Part shown: piece after piece, positions 36,460 through 46,055 of the stretch
How positions within the stretch are numbered: the stretch's first letter is position 1
Layout: each line of letters starts with the position of its first letter
Assembly: GCF_029946005.1 (NCBI RefSeq)
Contig: NZ_JAQSDR010000002.1
Coordinates: forward strand, 124,001-188,000
Direction of reading: 5' to 3'
Source: Aquabacterium sp.
GTDB lineage: Bacteria > Pseudomonadota > Gammaproteobacteria > Burkholderiales > Burkholderiaceae_C
Length of the DNA: 64,000 nt
Made by a program: the position numbers and the translations under genes
Notes under the pieces: model-generated
Seen by the model: the letters and a program-made list of their open reading frames with translations, nothing else
What the model was told of the DNA's origin: nothing
Database searches by the model: none

Positions 36460-37613
36460 ATGTTGTCTTGTCAGTGCCCGGAAAGTTTCACACCTTTGAC
36501 TTGGCCAGAGAACTTCATTCCAGGCATGCCCTGAAAGCCATTTTCACGGGGTATCCGCGATTCAAGCTGGACAACGAGCGACTGCCCGACGACAAGATCC
36601 ACACATGGCCCTGGGTACAGGGCTCCTACATGGCCATGCCCAAAAGGCATTGGCTCGGTGCGCGCCTCGTGCGCGAATGGGAGTGGCTGGCCAAGACCAC
36701 CCTGGATGCGCATGTGGCTCGGCAAATGCCTGAGTGTGATGTGTTCGTGGGCCTGTCTGGATCAGCGCTGCGCAGCGGCCAGCAAGCACGATCACGCGGC
36801 GCGAAGTATGTGTGCGACCGGGGTTCGTCCCACATCCGCCTGCAAGACACCTTGCTGCGAGAAGAATCCCAACGCTGGGGTATCGCCTTTGAAGGCATTG
36901 ACCCTCGCGTCATTGAGCGTGAAGAAGCAGAGTATGCGGAAGCCGACCGCATCACCGTTCCCTCCAGCTTCAGTGTGCGTTCATTCGTGCAGGCAGGCGT
37001 TCCTGCCCACAAGCTGAGCATGCTGCCCTATGGGGTCAACCTGGACATGTTCAAGCCCACCGGCACACCAGCAGCCCACCGATTCGATGTGCTGTATGTC
37101 GGTGGAATGAACCTCAACAAGGGCATACCGTATCTGCTGGAAGCCTATCGGATGCTGGAGCATCCGCTCAAATCGCTCACGCTGGCAGGCGTTCCCTCAT
37201 TGCAGTTCATTGAACGCATGAAAGCCCATCGGCTGTGGCCTGATGACATCCGCCTGCTGGGCCATGTACCCCAACCCGAGCTCAAGGAGCTGATGAGCCG
37301 CAGCCATGCCATGGTGCTGCCCAGCGTGCAAGATGGCTTTGGCATGGTGCTGTCCCAAGCCATGGCCTGCGGGTGCGTGGTCATCGGGTCGGAGCACACC
37401 GGTGCCCAGGATTTGTTTGATGACGGCCAGGAGGGCTTCATCGTGCCCATCCGTCAAAGCCAGGCCATCGCCCAGCGGCTGCAATTGCTGGCAGATTGCC
37501 CCGATCTTCGCCAGGACATGAGCCAAAAGGCGCTCATGCGCGTGCAAAGCGCGGGCGGTTGGCGCGACTACGGGCAAGCCGCGTCCAACATCTTCCAGGG
37601 CCTGCTGACATGA
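36456..37613 (+). CDS. Glycosyltransferase family 4
   Basis: This 385-residue GT-B transferase probably adds a sugar to the repeat unit. The ATG at 36456 overlaps the flippase stop. Motifs are LYVGGMNLNKGIPYLLEAY at the donor domain start and LPSVQDGFGMVLSQAMACG, containing the glutamate/aspartate region that binds the nucleotide sugar. The same frame is open for a long way upstream inside the flippase gene, which I regard as accidental. Confidence 0.92.
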   Translation: MNVVLSVPGKFHTFDLARELHSRHALKAIFTGYPRFKLDNERLPDDKIHTWPWVQGSYMAMPKRHWLGARLVREWEWLAKTTLDAHVARQMPECDVFVGLSGSALRSGQQARSRGAKYVCDRGSSHIRLQDTLLREESQRWGIAFEGIDPRVIEREEAEYAEADRITVPSSFSVRSFVQAGVPAHKLSMLPYGVNLDMFKPTGTPAAHRFDVLYVGGMNLNKGIPYLLEAYRMLEHPLKSLTLAGVPSLQFIERMKAHRLWPDDIRLLGHVPQPELKELMSRSHAMVLPSVQDGFGMVLSQAMACGCVVIGSEHTGAQDLFDDGQEGFIVPIRQSQAIAQRLQLLADCPDLRQDMSQKALMRVQSAGGWRDYGQAASNIFQGLLT

Positions 37614-38632
37614 GTGCGCTTCGCATTCTCTACCTGGGCACTCAAAGTGGAACCTGTCTTGACAGGGCACGGGCCTACCAGCGTCTTGGGCACCATGTCA
37701 CCCACCTGGATCCCAGGAAACTGCTGCCAAGTACCGGCTGGACAGACCGCATTACCTGGAAGGTAGGTGGCAGCTTTTGGGCTGGCTACCTGCTTCGGCA
37801 GCTCAAGCCAGTGCTGTCGGGCCAGCGGTTCGATCTGTGCCATGTGGACTGCGGCGAGTGGATATCCGCCGATGTGATTACGCTGCTGCGCCAACATGCC
37901 GGCAAGGTCATCAACTACTGCATTGACGACCCCACTGGCCCTCGGGATGGCAGACGATTTCAGGCTTACCGCAAGGCCCTGCCCTTCTATGACTTGGCCA
38001 TCGTGATGCGAGAAGCCAACGTTGTCGAGGCAACACAACTGGGAGCGAGGCGTGTTCTGCGTGTATTCATGTCGGCAGACGAAGTCACTCACGCACCACG
38101 ACAGACCTCACCACAGCAGATCGAACCCTGGCACTCCGACGTCCTGTTCCTGGGAACATGGATGCCCGAGCGCGGCCCATTTCTGGCGGAGTTGATTGAA
38201 CGAGGCATTCCGCTCACCATCAGGGGCACACACTGGCAAAAGGCCCCCCAATGGCCAGTGCTGAAGCCATGCTGGAAAGGCGGCGCGGTTCACGGCGACG
38301 ACTATGCCCATGCTCTCCAGGGAGCGCGCATTAGCCTGGGTTTGTTATCCCAGGGCAACCGGGATCTTCACACGACACGCTCGTTTGAAGTGCCATCGCT
38401 GGGCAGTCTGCTGTGCGCCGAACGCACCACCGAACACCAGTTCTTGTACCTGGAGGGGAAGGAGGCCGCTTTTTGGAACAGTGCGCGCGAATGCGCTGAC
38501 GTGTGCCTTGATCTATTGTCGAATGAACCTCGCAGACAAGCCATGGCTCAGCGCGGTCAAAATCGTTTCCGACACAGTGGTTATGTCAATGAGCGCGTGC
38601 TCAGCCATGTTCTTGAGGTGGCTTTCGCATGA
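37610..38632 (+). CDS. CgeB-like glycosyltransferase family protein
   Basis: The 340-residue protein resembles CgeB and related GT-B proteins (DUF3880 followed by a Glyco_trans_1_2-like domain). Visible features are the N-terminal ILYLGTQSGTCLDRARAYQR, the central NYCIDDPTGPRDGRRFQAYR with an aspartate pair, DVLFLGTWMPERGPFLAEL and a C-terminal TTRSFEVPSLGSLLCAERT. Donor and acceptor are unknown. Its ends overlap both neighbours by four bases (ATGA), so the genes are tightly coupled. Confidence 0.82.
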   Translation: MSALRILYLGTQSGTCLDRARAYQRLGHHVTHLDPRKLLPSTGWTDRITWKVGGSFWAGYLLRQLKPVLSGQRFDLCHVDCGEWISADVITLLRQHAGKVINYCIDDPTGPRDGRRFQAYRKALPFYDLAIVMREANVVEATQLGARRVLRVFMSADEVTHAPRQTSPQQIEPWHSDVLFLGTWMPERGPFLAELIERGIPLTIRGTHWQKAPQWPVLKPCWKGGAVHGDDYAHALQGARISLGLLSQGNRDLHTTRSFEVPSLGSLLCAERTTEHQFLYLEGKEAAFWNSARECADVCLDLLSNEPRRQAMAQRGQNRFRHSGYVNERVLSHVLEVAFA

Positions 38633-40119
38633 ACACACGCTTGTCTTTTGACACCAACCCGGTGCTGTGGGCACAGGCTGTCGCCCTGACCATGGCAGGC
38701 TGCGCAGTGCTGCTGTTCAGTGAGCGCGAGGTGTACCTGGGCGGATTGTTCATTTTCACCGGCATTGGGCTAGCAGGACTTGTCCACTGCATCCTCAGGT
38801 CATCGCACATCACTCCCTGGGACCTGTTGTTGACCGCGCTGTGCCTGGCCTATGGACTGGGCACGCTGAACACAGAGCTGACATGGCTGCGCGTGCCTTC
38901 GGACTACCTGAGTCTGACAACCGCCCATCCCAAGCACGTCATGAAGGCGGCAGGACTGCTGATGCTGCTTGGCGCCACTTTGTGCGTGGCTTCCAGCCTG
39001 GACCGCAACCACCTCTTCGGCAAGCTCACGATCAACCCCGCGCATCTGAAGCCGATCCTGGCTTTCGTCACCACGATCGCGGCTGCATCCATTGTGCAGA
39101 TTGCGACGGGCAGCATCGGCTTTCACCAGGACATGACCGGCGAAGGCGTGCGTGTCTCACCCCTGGCTGCTCTGACGGTGGCGGCCATTGTTCCCGCTGC
39201 GGCGTTGACCAGCTTTGTGTGGCGGCGCTTTGATGGCTGGCAGCGCTATCTCATGCTGTCCGTGCTGATCGTCTTGATGATGGTTCAGTTCTACCAAGGT
39301 CGCCGGGTTTTCATCTACTCTTTGGTCGTGTGCCTGATGTGCTACTTTGCGGCCAATCCACCCAAACGACTTTTCACCCTCAAGAACCTGCTGACTTTCG
39401 CGTTGTCTGCGGCGCTCATCATGTTTGCGTCCAAGGCCTTCTTCGCGATGCGCATGGCTGTGTGGGAGCTGGGCAGCACGCGTGACACGGTCGCGATGCT
39501 GAGCAAAGGTTTTGATGTTCTGATCAACGCTCAGGATACTGGTCTGGATGAGGAAGTGGCAGAGAACCAAAAGAGCCGCACCTTCATCATTGGCTACCTT
39601 GCCGAACTGGTAGGCGCCCTGGAGCTTCAGGAACCCCTGTATGGGGATGTGCTGGTATTTGACATCGCCATCAATGTTCCATCGGTCCTTTGGCCGGAGA
39701 AGTACAAGATCATCGCTTTGGGCGTTGAAGAGTCCGTGGCCAATCCTCATTTCGGTCTTTCGCCGGAGGACGATGCCAACAGCATCGCCACCGCAGGTGC
39801 AGCGGACTTCGGTATCCCTGGCATCTTCATTTATTCTTTGCTGCAGGCGGGCATCTACAGCGTGATCTTGCGCAATACCCGCAGGTTTGGCGCCGCTGGT
39901 CACCTCATCATCGCCGCATCGTTAGCCGACAGCCTGCTCAACGTTGAGGGGGGTGTTTCTCAGTACCTCAGCACCTTGCGCAGTTTGTCGATAGCCTTGA
40001 TCGCCACCTATTTTCTGCGCCTTGCCTACGTCTGGTACAGCAGCAAGCCGTCAAAATCTGGATCTATCTTGAGCCTTGCCGGTATGAAACGGGCCATTGA
40101 TCGCCTCAAGCTTTCATGA
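38629..40119 (+). CDS. Wzy-like polysaccharide polymerase (O-antigen polymerase family)
   Basis: A Wzy enzyme joins repeat units on the periplasmic face. The 496-residue protein has about eleven or twelve membrane helices and a large periplasmic loop near residues 300-390 (LWPEKYKIIALGVEESVANP), the usual topology. No Wzy signature is strict, so the call depends on topology and context. The 3' end overlaps the converging DUF1501 gene by 14 bases. Confidence 0.78.
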   Translation: MNTRLSFDTNPVLWAQAVALTMAGCAVLLFSEREVYLGGLFIFTGIGLAGLVHCILRSSHITPWDLLLTALCLAYGLGTLNTELTWLRVPSDYLSLTTAHPKHVMKAAGLLMLLGATLCVASSLDRNHLFGKLTINPAHLKPILAFVTTIAAASIVQIATGSIGFHQDMTGEGVRVSPLAALTVAAIVPAAALTSFVWRRFDGWQRYLMLSVLIVLMMVQFYQGRRVFIYSLVVCLMCYFAANPPKRLFTLKNLLTFALSAALIMFASKAFFAMRMAVWELGSTRDTVAMLSKGFDVLINAQDTGLDEEVAENQKSRTFIIGYLAELVGALELQEPLYGDVLVFDIAINVPSVLWPEKYKIIALGVEESVANPHFGLSPEDDANSIATAGAADFGIPGIFIYSLLQAGIYSVILRNTRRFGAAGHLIIAASLADSLLNVEGGVSQYLSTLRSLSIALIATYFLRLAYVWYSSKPSKSGSILSLAGMKRAIDRLKLS

Positions 40120-41623
40120 AGCCGGACACGCCTGAGAATCGACTGAGATTGGGGAACACGTCTTTGAGCTGACTGTCGCTCAAACCAAACCAACGCCCCA
40201 AAGGGGCCCCATACTGCTCGATGGAGACCTTCGGTAACAGCACGCCATTGGTCAGTTGGTCAGGGCTACCGTCAAAATCACTGTTCGCGCGGTTCTTCTT
40301 GGCCAGGATCGGGAAGTCGCCATGAACATCCCCACCCTGCACAGCACCGCCCATCACCATGTGATGCGCGCCCCAGCCGTGGTCAGACCCGTCACCATTG
40401 CTCGTGAACGACCGACCAAAGTCAGAAGCCGTGAAGGTCGTCACCTGGTTGGTCAGCGCCATGGCGCTCAATACTGAGTCGAAGTACTTGAGCCCATGGT
40501 TCAACCGACTCAGCAGTTCCGCATGGCTGCGATTTTGCTGGCTGTGCGTGTCAAAGCCCCCTAAGCCCACAAAGAACACCTGCCTTTTGATGCCCAGCTT
40601 TGACTGTGCCGAGATGATCCGGGCCACCGTCTGCAGTTGCTGAGCGAGAGGGTTTTGCACTTTTCCTCCTGCCAAAGCATCGCACTGAAGCGCCCCCGCA
40701 GGCCCGTATGGCGCGCTGGAAGCCGAAGGCAAGACCGCGCTGATGGTTTGCTCTGCACTGATGGCGCGACGCCCGATGTCAGCCAGATCGACGGCCATCA
40801 GATGACTACTGCGCGAGCTGGTCACGATGCGCTCAAGCGCCACGCCGACCGCATCCGAGTCATAAACCCACTTGATGCCATTCGGAGCAGGTGCAGGGCC
40901 CAGGCGAATAGGACCAGCATCGCCGGTCTGGTATTGCTGCACCGTTTTACCTGACAGCCACACCGAGCCGCCACTGGGCGAAATGGCGGTGAACAAACTG
41001 TTGCTGTTAGCGCCCACAACCGCATCCGCCAATCGCCCACCCCAGCCCACGGTGGCCCCTTCTGGCGCCAAGGCCATCCAGGTGCTCTGCTGATCGTTGT
41101 GCGAGAAGAGCTTCTTGGGCTTCTGTTTGAGCCCACTCGCGTAGTCGGATTTTTTCAAGGGTTCGGCCAAAGGCCCCACATTGGCCACGATGGCCAAGCG
41201 CTTGGTGGTGTTGAACATGCCCTGCACGTCCGACAACATGGGATGCAGCGCAAAACTGCGGCCAGCCTGCACTGTGGCGGGCGAGATCGGCAATACCCCG
41301 CCCAACCACGCGGGTGAGCCGGGCGTTTGGGTCTTGTCAGCCGGCTTGTTGCGCCACAGTGCAATGGACTCGGGCTGCTGATTTCTGACCGAGGTGTAAT
41401 TGGCCCACGACTCATCATCGCTGGCCAGCACCGTGTTGAAAGCGTCGTTGCCACCGTACAGGAATATGCAGACCAAAGCTTTGTAGTCACTTGCGCCGGT
41501 GGCCGCCATGGCGCTGGCGGCCGTGAGCCCCATGGCCAGGGGCGCGCCCGCACCCACCAATGAAAATGCACGGGCCTGCTGCAAAAAAAGTCGGCGTGAT
41601 GCGCTGTGTGATTGATCAGTCAT
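40106..41623 (-). CDS. DUF1501 family secreted protein with Tat signal
   Basis: DUF1501 proteins have an alkaline-phosphatase/sulfatase-like fold and unknown function. The ATG at 41623 gives 505 residues with a twin-arginine signal (SRRLFLQQARAFSLVGAGAP) followed by an alanine-rich cleavage region, so the protein is exported folded. The core has VCIFLYGGNDAFNTVLASDD, VGLGGFDTHSQQ and FTASDFGRSFTSNGDGSDHGWGAHHMVMGG, possible metal-ligating residues. It starts five bases after the DUF1800 stop and forms a pair with it. Confidence 0.9.
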   Translation of the reverse strand: MTDQSHSASRRLFLQQARAFSLVGAGAPLAMGLTAASAMAATGASDYKALVCIFLYGGNDAFNTVLASDDESWANYTSVRNQQPESIALWRNKPADKTQTPGSPAWLGGVLPISPATVQAGRSFALHPMLSDVQGMFNTTKRLAIVANVGPLAEPLKKSDYASGLKQKPKKLFSHNDQQSTWMALAPEGATVGWGGRLADAVVGANSNSLFTAISPSGGSVWLSGKTVQQYQTGDAGPIRLGPAPAPNGIKWVYDSDAVGVALERIVTSSRSSHLMAVDLADIGRRAISAEQTISAVLPSASSAPYGPAGALQCDALAGGKVQNPLAQQLQTVARIISAQSKLGIKRQVFFVGLGGFDTHSQQNRSHAELLSRLNHGLKYFDSVLSAMALTNQVTTFTASDFGRSFTSNGDGSDHGWGAHHMVMGGAVQGGDVHGDFPILAKKNRANSDFDGSPDQLTNGVLLPKVSIEQYGAPLGRWFGLSDSQLKDVFPNLSRFSGVSGFMKA

Positions 41624-41628
41624 GTCGG

Positions 41629-43473
41629 CTACTTTTGGATCTGGAACTCTGGAGAAGCCATGGTCAGCAGCAAAGCTGACCACAGACGTCGCCGACGGTT
41701 TTCAGTGAGTTTTTCAACGCTGAGATTTGATAAAAGGCCAGCCCCCACGCTCTGCACCGCACCAACAATCTCCGTTTTAAGCGCCAAGGGCATGGTCCCG
41801 TACATCAAGCGCTGGTTGATTTCTTCCACCAAGTCAGCCGGTTTGTCAGCCAAGGTGAGCAAAGCGTGGTCAGGATCAATGTTGGCCAGAAGCTGAACAT
41901 CTGCACGCGAGGCTTTGCGGTCGTAGCCGTTCAACCCGGTGCCATGCCGCAAAAAATACATCAGATAGTTGACGTAGCCGGCCGAACTGGTTTCTGTGGC
42001 GATCTGAAGCTCGGGTGCCAGTAGTAAGGCCGATGCCGACTGGGAGCCAGGCTTGACATACCCAGGACGGAAAAAATTGAACACAGACGACGATGACAGA
42101 GCCGACTGAGCCAAGGCAAAGCCCGGATCCTCCGTGGCCATGATGAGGAACATGCCGCTGTCGGAGTGAGCGCCCATGCTTCTCAGCAAGGCAGAAAACC
42201 GCAGGACAGGTTCACGGACTTTGCCAAACCGATCGCTGCCGAGGCTGGCCATGTCACGCGCTTCGGGGTCCAGCAAGATGGCGGTGACCATGGCTTTCAT
42301 GCTGCCGCCAGAAAGCTTGAACGCGTTCGCCACCCGCTGCACATAGGCGGGGCTGGGGTTGCTGGTCACCAGGCGCTGGATGAGTTGCTTGCCGATGAAG
42401 GGCCCCACGTTGGGGTGGCTTGCCAAGGTGTCGAGTGCCACCTTCAGACTGCTCTCTGGCGTGGCCCACGTGCTGGCAGGGATGACGGTACCCAGAAAGC
42501 TCTTCTCGGCGGTCGAGTGGTACAGGGCATAGCCACGCATGCTGGTGACCAACTGCTCCGGGTGGTTGGGGTTCGAGAAAAAGCACCCCGCTGTCTGCCC
42601 TTGCGAGCACCACCAGCTCCAACCCGTGAACACCTTCGCCATGCCGGAGATGTCGCTGGCGCTGTAGGTTTCGATGGGTTGCTGATGCGCATCGGTTTTG
42701 TGGGTGCCATCCGCGTTCAGCTCATACAGCCCGATAGAAAAAAGCTGCATGATCTCTCGGGCGAAGTTCTCGTCCGGCACCCGTCCCGTGGGCGTGTCTT
42801 CGGGCTGATTCTTGATGTGGGACAGGTAGCAGCCCATGATCGGATGAATGGCGACCGACTCCAGCAAAGCCCGGTAGCTTCCGAAAGCCTGCCTGCCCAG
42901 TGTGTCCAGGTAGTCCGCCGCGCCGCGGCTGAATGCATTGTCACCACAGCTGTCGGTGACCGAGATGACGAAGATCTCGGACAGTGCGAACGCGACGCGC
43001 TGCCGCAGCTGATCCGGCGACGTGATTGCCTCTCGCCAAAAGCTGCTGACCACGTTCCCCTTGGTGGCCCTTGAGCCCGCATCGATGGCCCGAATCGCCT
43101 TGTCACTGGCATCCCAGGCGCTCAAGTGAGACATGGACGACACGGGCGCGGCAAACTGCTCATTGAGCCAGGCTTGATAACCAATGGCCCTGACACGATC
43201 AACCTCTTGCTGGGTGGCACCAAAGGTGGCTTGCGTTAAAAACCGCGTCGCCGCTTGGCGTGTTGGGGATGAGTTGACTGGTGGCGGGGCGACAGCCTCT
43301 GCCAGAGCAAGCTGCGCGGCGATCTGCTCGGCTTGTGCCGGACTCATCGGGGGCACGGAGCCAACACCGCATTCAGCGCATGTGTTGCCTCCGCCGCCAC
43401 ACGCCATGACGGTCAAGGTGGACAGGGCGACCGCCAACCATTTCAACCCATCACGACAGCTGGAAAAAAACAT
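41629..43473 (-). CDS. DUF1800 family secreted lipoprotein
   Basis: DUF1800 proteins often pair with DUF1501 proteins, and neither has a known function. The ATG at 43473 gives 614 residues with a lipoprotein signal (LSTLTVMACGGGG, lipobox VMAC). The DUF1800 core has RFLTQATFGATQQEVDRVRA, the GCYLSHIKNQPEDTPTGRVPDENFAREIMQLFSIGL region (conserved NFAREIMQLF box) and LIQRLVTSNPSPAYVQRVA. The pair is oriented against the surrounding exopolysaccharide genes, so it is likely a separate transcription unit. Confidence 0.9.
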   Translation of the reverse strand: MFFSSCRDGLKWLAVALSTLTVMACGGGGNTCAECGVGSVPPMSPAQAEQIAAQLALAEAVAPPPVNSSPTRQAATRFLTQATFGATQQEVDRVRAIGYQAWLNEQFAAPVSSMSHLSAWDASDKAIRAIDAGSRATKGNVVSSFWREAITSPDQLRQRVAFALSEIFVISVTDSCGDNAFSRGAADYLDTLGRQAFGSYRALLESVAIHPIMGCYLSHIKNQPEDTPTGRVPDENFAREIMQLFSIGLYELNADGTHKTDAHQQPIETYSASDISGMAKVFTGWSWWCSQGQTAGCFFSNPNHPEQLVTSMRGYALYHSTAEKSFLGTVIPASTWATPESSLKVALDTLASHPNVGPFIGKQLIQRLVTSNPSPAYVQRVANAFKLSGGSMKAMVTAILLDPEARDMASLGSDRFGKVREPVLRFSALLRSMGAHSDSGMFLIMATEDPGFALAQSALSSSSVFNFFRPGYVKPGSQSASALLLAPELQIATETSSAGYVNYLMYFLRHGTGLNGYDRKASRADVQLLANIDPDHALLTLADKPADLVEEINQRLMYGTMPLALKTEIVGAVQSVGAGLLSNLSVEKLTENRRRRLWSALLLTMASPEFQIQK

Positions 43474-43661
43474 CGCCACGATCCCTCGGCATCCACATTG
43501 AAGCCAACATGATCCGGCATGGAGGCACTTCATGTCCCAGAGAAAAAGCACATAAGCGCTTGGCATTACGCCTCCTTACGACTGTCACCTGGAAGCATCG
43601 TCTTCATGCCGTCATATCCATTGGTCAGAATGAAGTCGATCATTTCGGACGCGTGGCATAC

Positions 43662-44441
43662 ATGAACTACTCAAAACAGCTGATCATCAATGCCGATGAT
43701 TTCGGATGGGATGAAGACTCGTGCCAGGCAACCATTGATTGCATGGAAGCCGGCGCCATCACCAGCGCCACCATCATGACGGGTCGACCAGCCACCCACA
43801 TGGCCTGCGCGTACGCAGCTGCCAATGCGCATCGCTTTTCGTTCGGACTCCACTTCAACATCGTCGACCAGCACAGGCCTGTCTCCAGAAACCAGATCAG
43901 CCTCATCGATCAAAGCACACAAACCTTTCGGCGAAGCGGCCAGCAGCGCAAGAGGGCCATGTTGTGGCAACTGGCTCCCCTGGATTTGCAAACCGAGTTG
44001 CTGGCTCAACTTGACATCATTCAGGCAAAGGGCGTGAAGGTGTCGCACATTGACAGCCATGGTCATTTGCACAAGTTTCCGGGCGTGATCACCGCGTTGA
44101 AGAAGGCGCTTCAGCAAAGAAACATCCATCGAGTTAGGCGACCACAGAATCTCTATGGTCCTGGATCGAGAATGAGCACGAAGGTCATCAATCGGTTGTC
44201 AACGCCATTTTTCAATGCATTGACCTTGACTGATCACTTCCTCACGATCTCGAACTATGAGGGGCAATGGTTCAAACACTTGCTCACGCTCCTGCCTCCA
44301 GGCACGACTGAACTGGCGGTGCATCCTGGCTATGGCGAAAGCTGGCGGCATGATGAGACACGCCCGCTGTTGGACCAGCGCTTTGCGTCTCTGCTCACTG
44401 ACAGCCATACCCGCCTGATCAACTTCAACCACATCGGCTAG
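43662..44441 (+). CDS. ChbG/YdjC-type carbohydrate deacetylase
   Basis: YdjC-family enzymes hydrolyse the N-acetyl group of sugars such as chitobiose in a metal-dependent way. The ATG at 43662 gives 259 residues starting with the signature LIINADDFGWDEDS. The metal-binding His in SHIDSHGHLHK and a third site in ELAVHPGYGES are present. In this context it may deacetylate an N-acetylated sugar of the exopolysaccharide or a precursor, which is inference. Confidence 0.9.
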   Translation: MNYSKQLIINADDFGWDEDSCQATIDCMEAGAITSATIMTGRPATHMACAYAAANAHRFSFGLHFNIVDQHRPVSRNQISLIDQSTQTFRRSGQQRKRAMLWQLAPLDLQTELLAQLDIIQAKGVKVSHIDSHGHLHKFPGVITALKKALQQRNIHRVRRPQNLYGPGSRMSTKVINRLSTPFFNALTLTDHFLTISNYEGQWFKHLLTLLPPGTTELAVHPGYGESWRHDETRPLLDQRFASLLTDSHTRLINFNHIG

Positions 44442-44450
44442 CGTCTCGGC

Positions 44451-45437
44451 ATGTCGGACTACAAGCTCGTCATTTTCTCGTCGAAGGACTTTGACGCCTA
44501 TCAACGCCTGGTGAACTCCAACATCAACGCCCCCGTGAATGCCGCCACGCAGGCCCGCCGAAAGTGGTGGTGCTTTGACAACCCGCATGGTGGCGCCTTC
44601 GCAGTCGCATTGGCTGGAGACCAGGTGGCTGCGACCTGCTATCTGTCAGGCAAAGCCCTGGTGCTCAATGGGACAAGGTACAAGGCCTACGAGATTGGCG
44701 AGACGGGCACCGCTCCGGAACACCAACGCAAGGGATTGTTCAGCCGGCTGGTGAAGCTGTGCACCACCCATGCTTTTGAGCAGGGTGCTCAAGCCGTGTA
44801 TGGCACGCCCAACGCGCAATCCACCCCGGGGTACGCCAAACTGGGTTTTGAGATCATCGATGACGAGCGCTCGCACTTCATGCTGTCACCCAACCTCACC
44901 GGCTTGGTAGCCCAGCACCGCCGCCCCTCCCAAGGCGGCATTCAGGATGACCTTTCAAGACGTGCAGATTCATACCAAATTTCTGGTCACGATTTTTTCA
45001 TGCATGCGAAAGATCGCCAACGCCTCAACCTGTTTTCTGAAGCGTATTTTCAGTGGCGGTTTTTTGGGCTGGACTCAAGGCGCTACGCCTTCTTTCGGCG
45101 CGGAGATTTTTCAATGGCGACGCGCGACTACCACTTGGGCAAGTACCGCGTGCTCATGGTTTCTGATTTTGGAAGCCATGATGCAAGGCTAGGCACCTTC
45201 AACGCTGCTGCTGAAATTCGTAAAATATTTCGGCATGAGTTCAAGGCGCACCAATACGCTGGCATCTACTTGAACACACCGTGGGACGCCTCAAAAACCC
45301 GTTTGCACTATGGGCTGAAGAAGCTGGTGCACCACCGCTCACTGCCCATCTGCGTGATGACCCATGGGCAATCAAATTTTTCAGCCGACCTGCGTCATGC
45401 GGGTTTGTTGCAGCTGTCTGACTGCGACATCGGCTGA
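44451..45437 (+). CDS. GNAT-family N-acetyltransferase
   Basis: The 328-residue protein has an N-terminal GNAT domain: YEIGETGTAPEHQRKGLFSRLV is the acetyl-CoA pyrophosphate loop (Q-x-x-G type), followed by GAQAVYGTPNAQSTPGYAKLGF. The C-terminal part (residues about 180-328) resembles the second half of sugar N-acetyltransferases of the exopolysaccharide type, without a clear named match. It lies nine bases after the deacetylase gene, so it may re-acylate the deacetylated amino sugar with a different acyl group. Confidence 0.82.
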   Translation: MSDYKLVIFSSKDFDAYQRLVNSNINAPVNAATQARRKWWCFDNPHGGAFAVALAGDQVAATCYLSGKALVLNGTRYKAYEIGETGTAPEHQRKGLFSRLVKLCTTHAFEQGAQAVYGTPNAQSTPGYAKLGFEIIDDERSHFMLSPNLTGLVAQHRRPSQGGIQDDLSRRADSYQISGHDFFMHAKDRQRLNLFSEAYFQWRFFGLDSRRYAFFRRGDFSMATRDYHLGKYRVLMVSDFGSHDARLGTFNAAAEIRKIFRHEFKAHQYAGIYLNTPWDASKTRLHYGLKKLVHHRSLPICVMTHGQSNFSADLRHAGLLQLSDCDIG

Positions 45438-45491
45438 GCCAAGGGTTCAGCAAGTGGAGTCTTGTCATATTCGATCAAGACAATACCGGCC

Positions 45492-46055
45492 ATGATCCTT
45501 GAAGGCCAAGACTCCTACACCTCCCCCTCGTTCTCGCTCAAGCAACGCCTGGCCAGACAACTTTGGGACATCACCTGGATGCTGTTGTTCAGGCCCACGC
45601 CTCGCCTCATGCATGGGTGGAGGCGGGCTCTGTTGAAGGCGTTCGGGGCCAAGTTGGGCCAGTACGTCCACATCCATCCCTCAGTCAAGGTTTGGGCGCC
45701 TTGGAACCTGACCATTGACGACTACGTGGGCATTGGCGAAGGTGCTGTCATCTACAGCATGGATCGAATCCACATCGGCTCCTTCGCCGTGGTGTCACAA
45801 GGCACCTACCTGTGCGCGGGATCCCATGATTTCAATTCAAGGAACATGCAGTTGACCACAGCGCCAATCACCATCGGCAAGTACACCTGGTTGTGCGCCC
45901 ACACGTTTGTCTGCCCGGGGGTCGATATCGCTGAGGGCACTGTCATTGCGGCACGTGGCGTCGTGTCCAAATCCGTGCAAACCGGGTGGGGGGTCTGGGC
46001 AGGCGTGCCGGCCAAAAAGGTCGGAGACAGAGCGCGCGAGCAGGTGCAACGATGA
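45492..46055 (+). CDS. WcaF-like O-acetyltransferase (left-handed beta-helix)
   Basis: WcaF-type enzymes acetylate exopolysaccharide sugars with acetyl-CoA. The 187-residue protein from the ATG at 45492 has the family FSLKQRLARQLWDITWMLLF stretch, then hexapeptide repeats (TIDDYVGIGEGAVIYSMDRI and HIGSFAVVSQGTYLCAGSHD) and the C-terminal GVWAGVPAKKVGDR. A TTG at 45462 would add ten residues, and neither start has a good ribosome site. It overlaps the next glycosyltransferase by four bases. Confidence 0.85.
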   Translation: MILEGQDSYTSPSFSLKQRLARQLWDITWMLLFRPTPRLMHGWRRALLKAFGAKLGQYVHIHPSVKVWAPWNLTIDDYVGIGEGAVIYSMDRIHIGSFAVVSQGTYLCAGSHDFNSRNMQLTTAPITIGKYTWLCAHTFVCPGVDIAEGTVIAARGVVSKSVQTGWGVWAGVPAKKVGDRAREQVQR

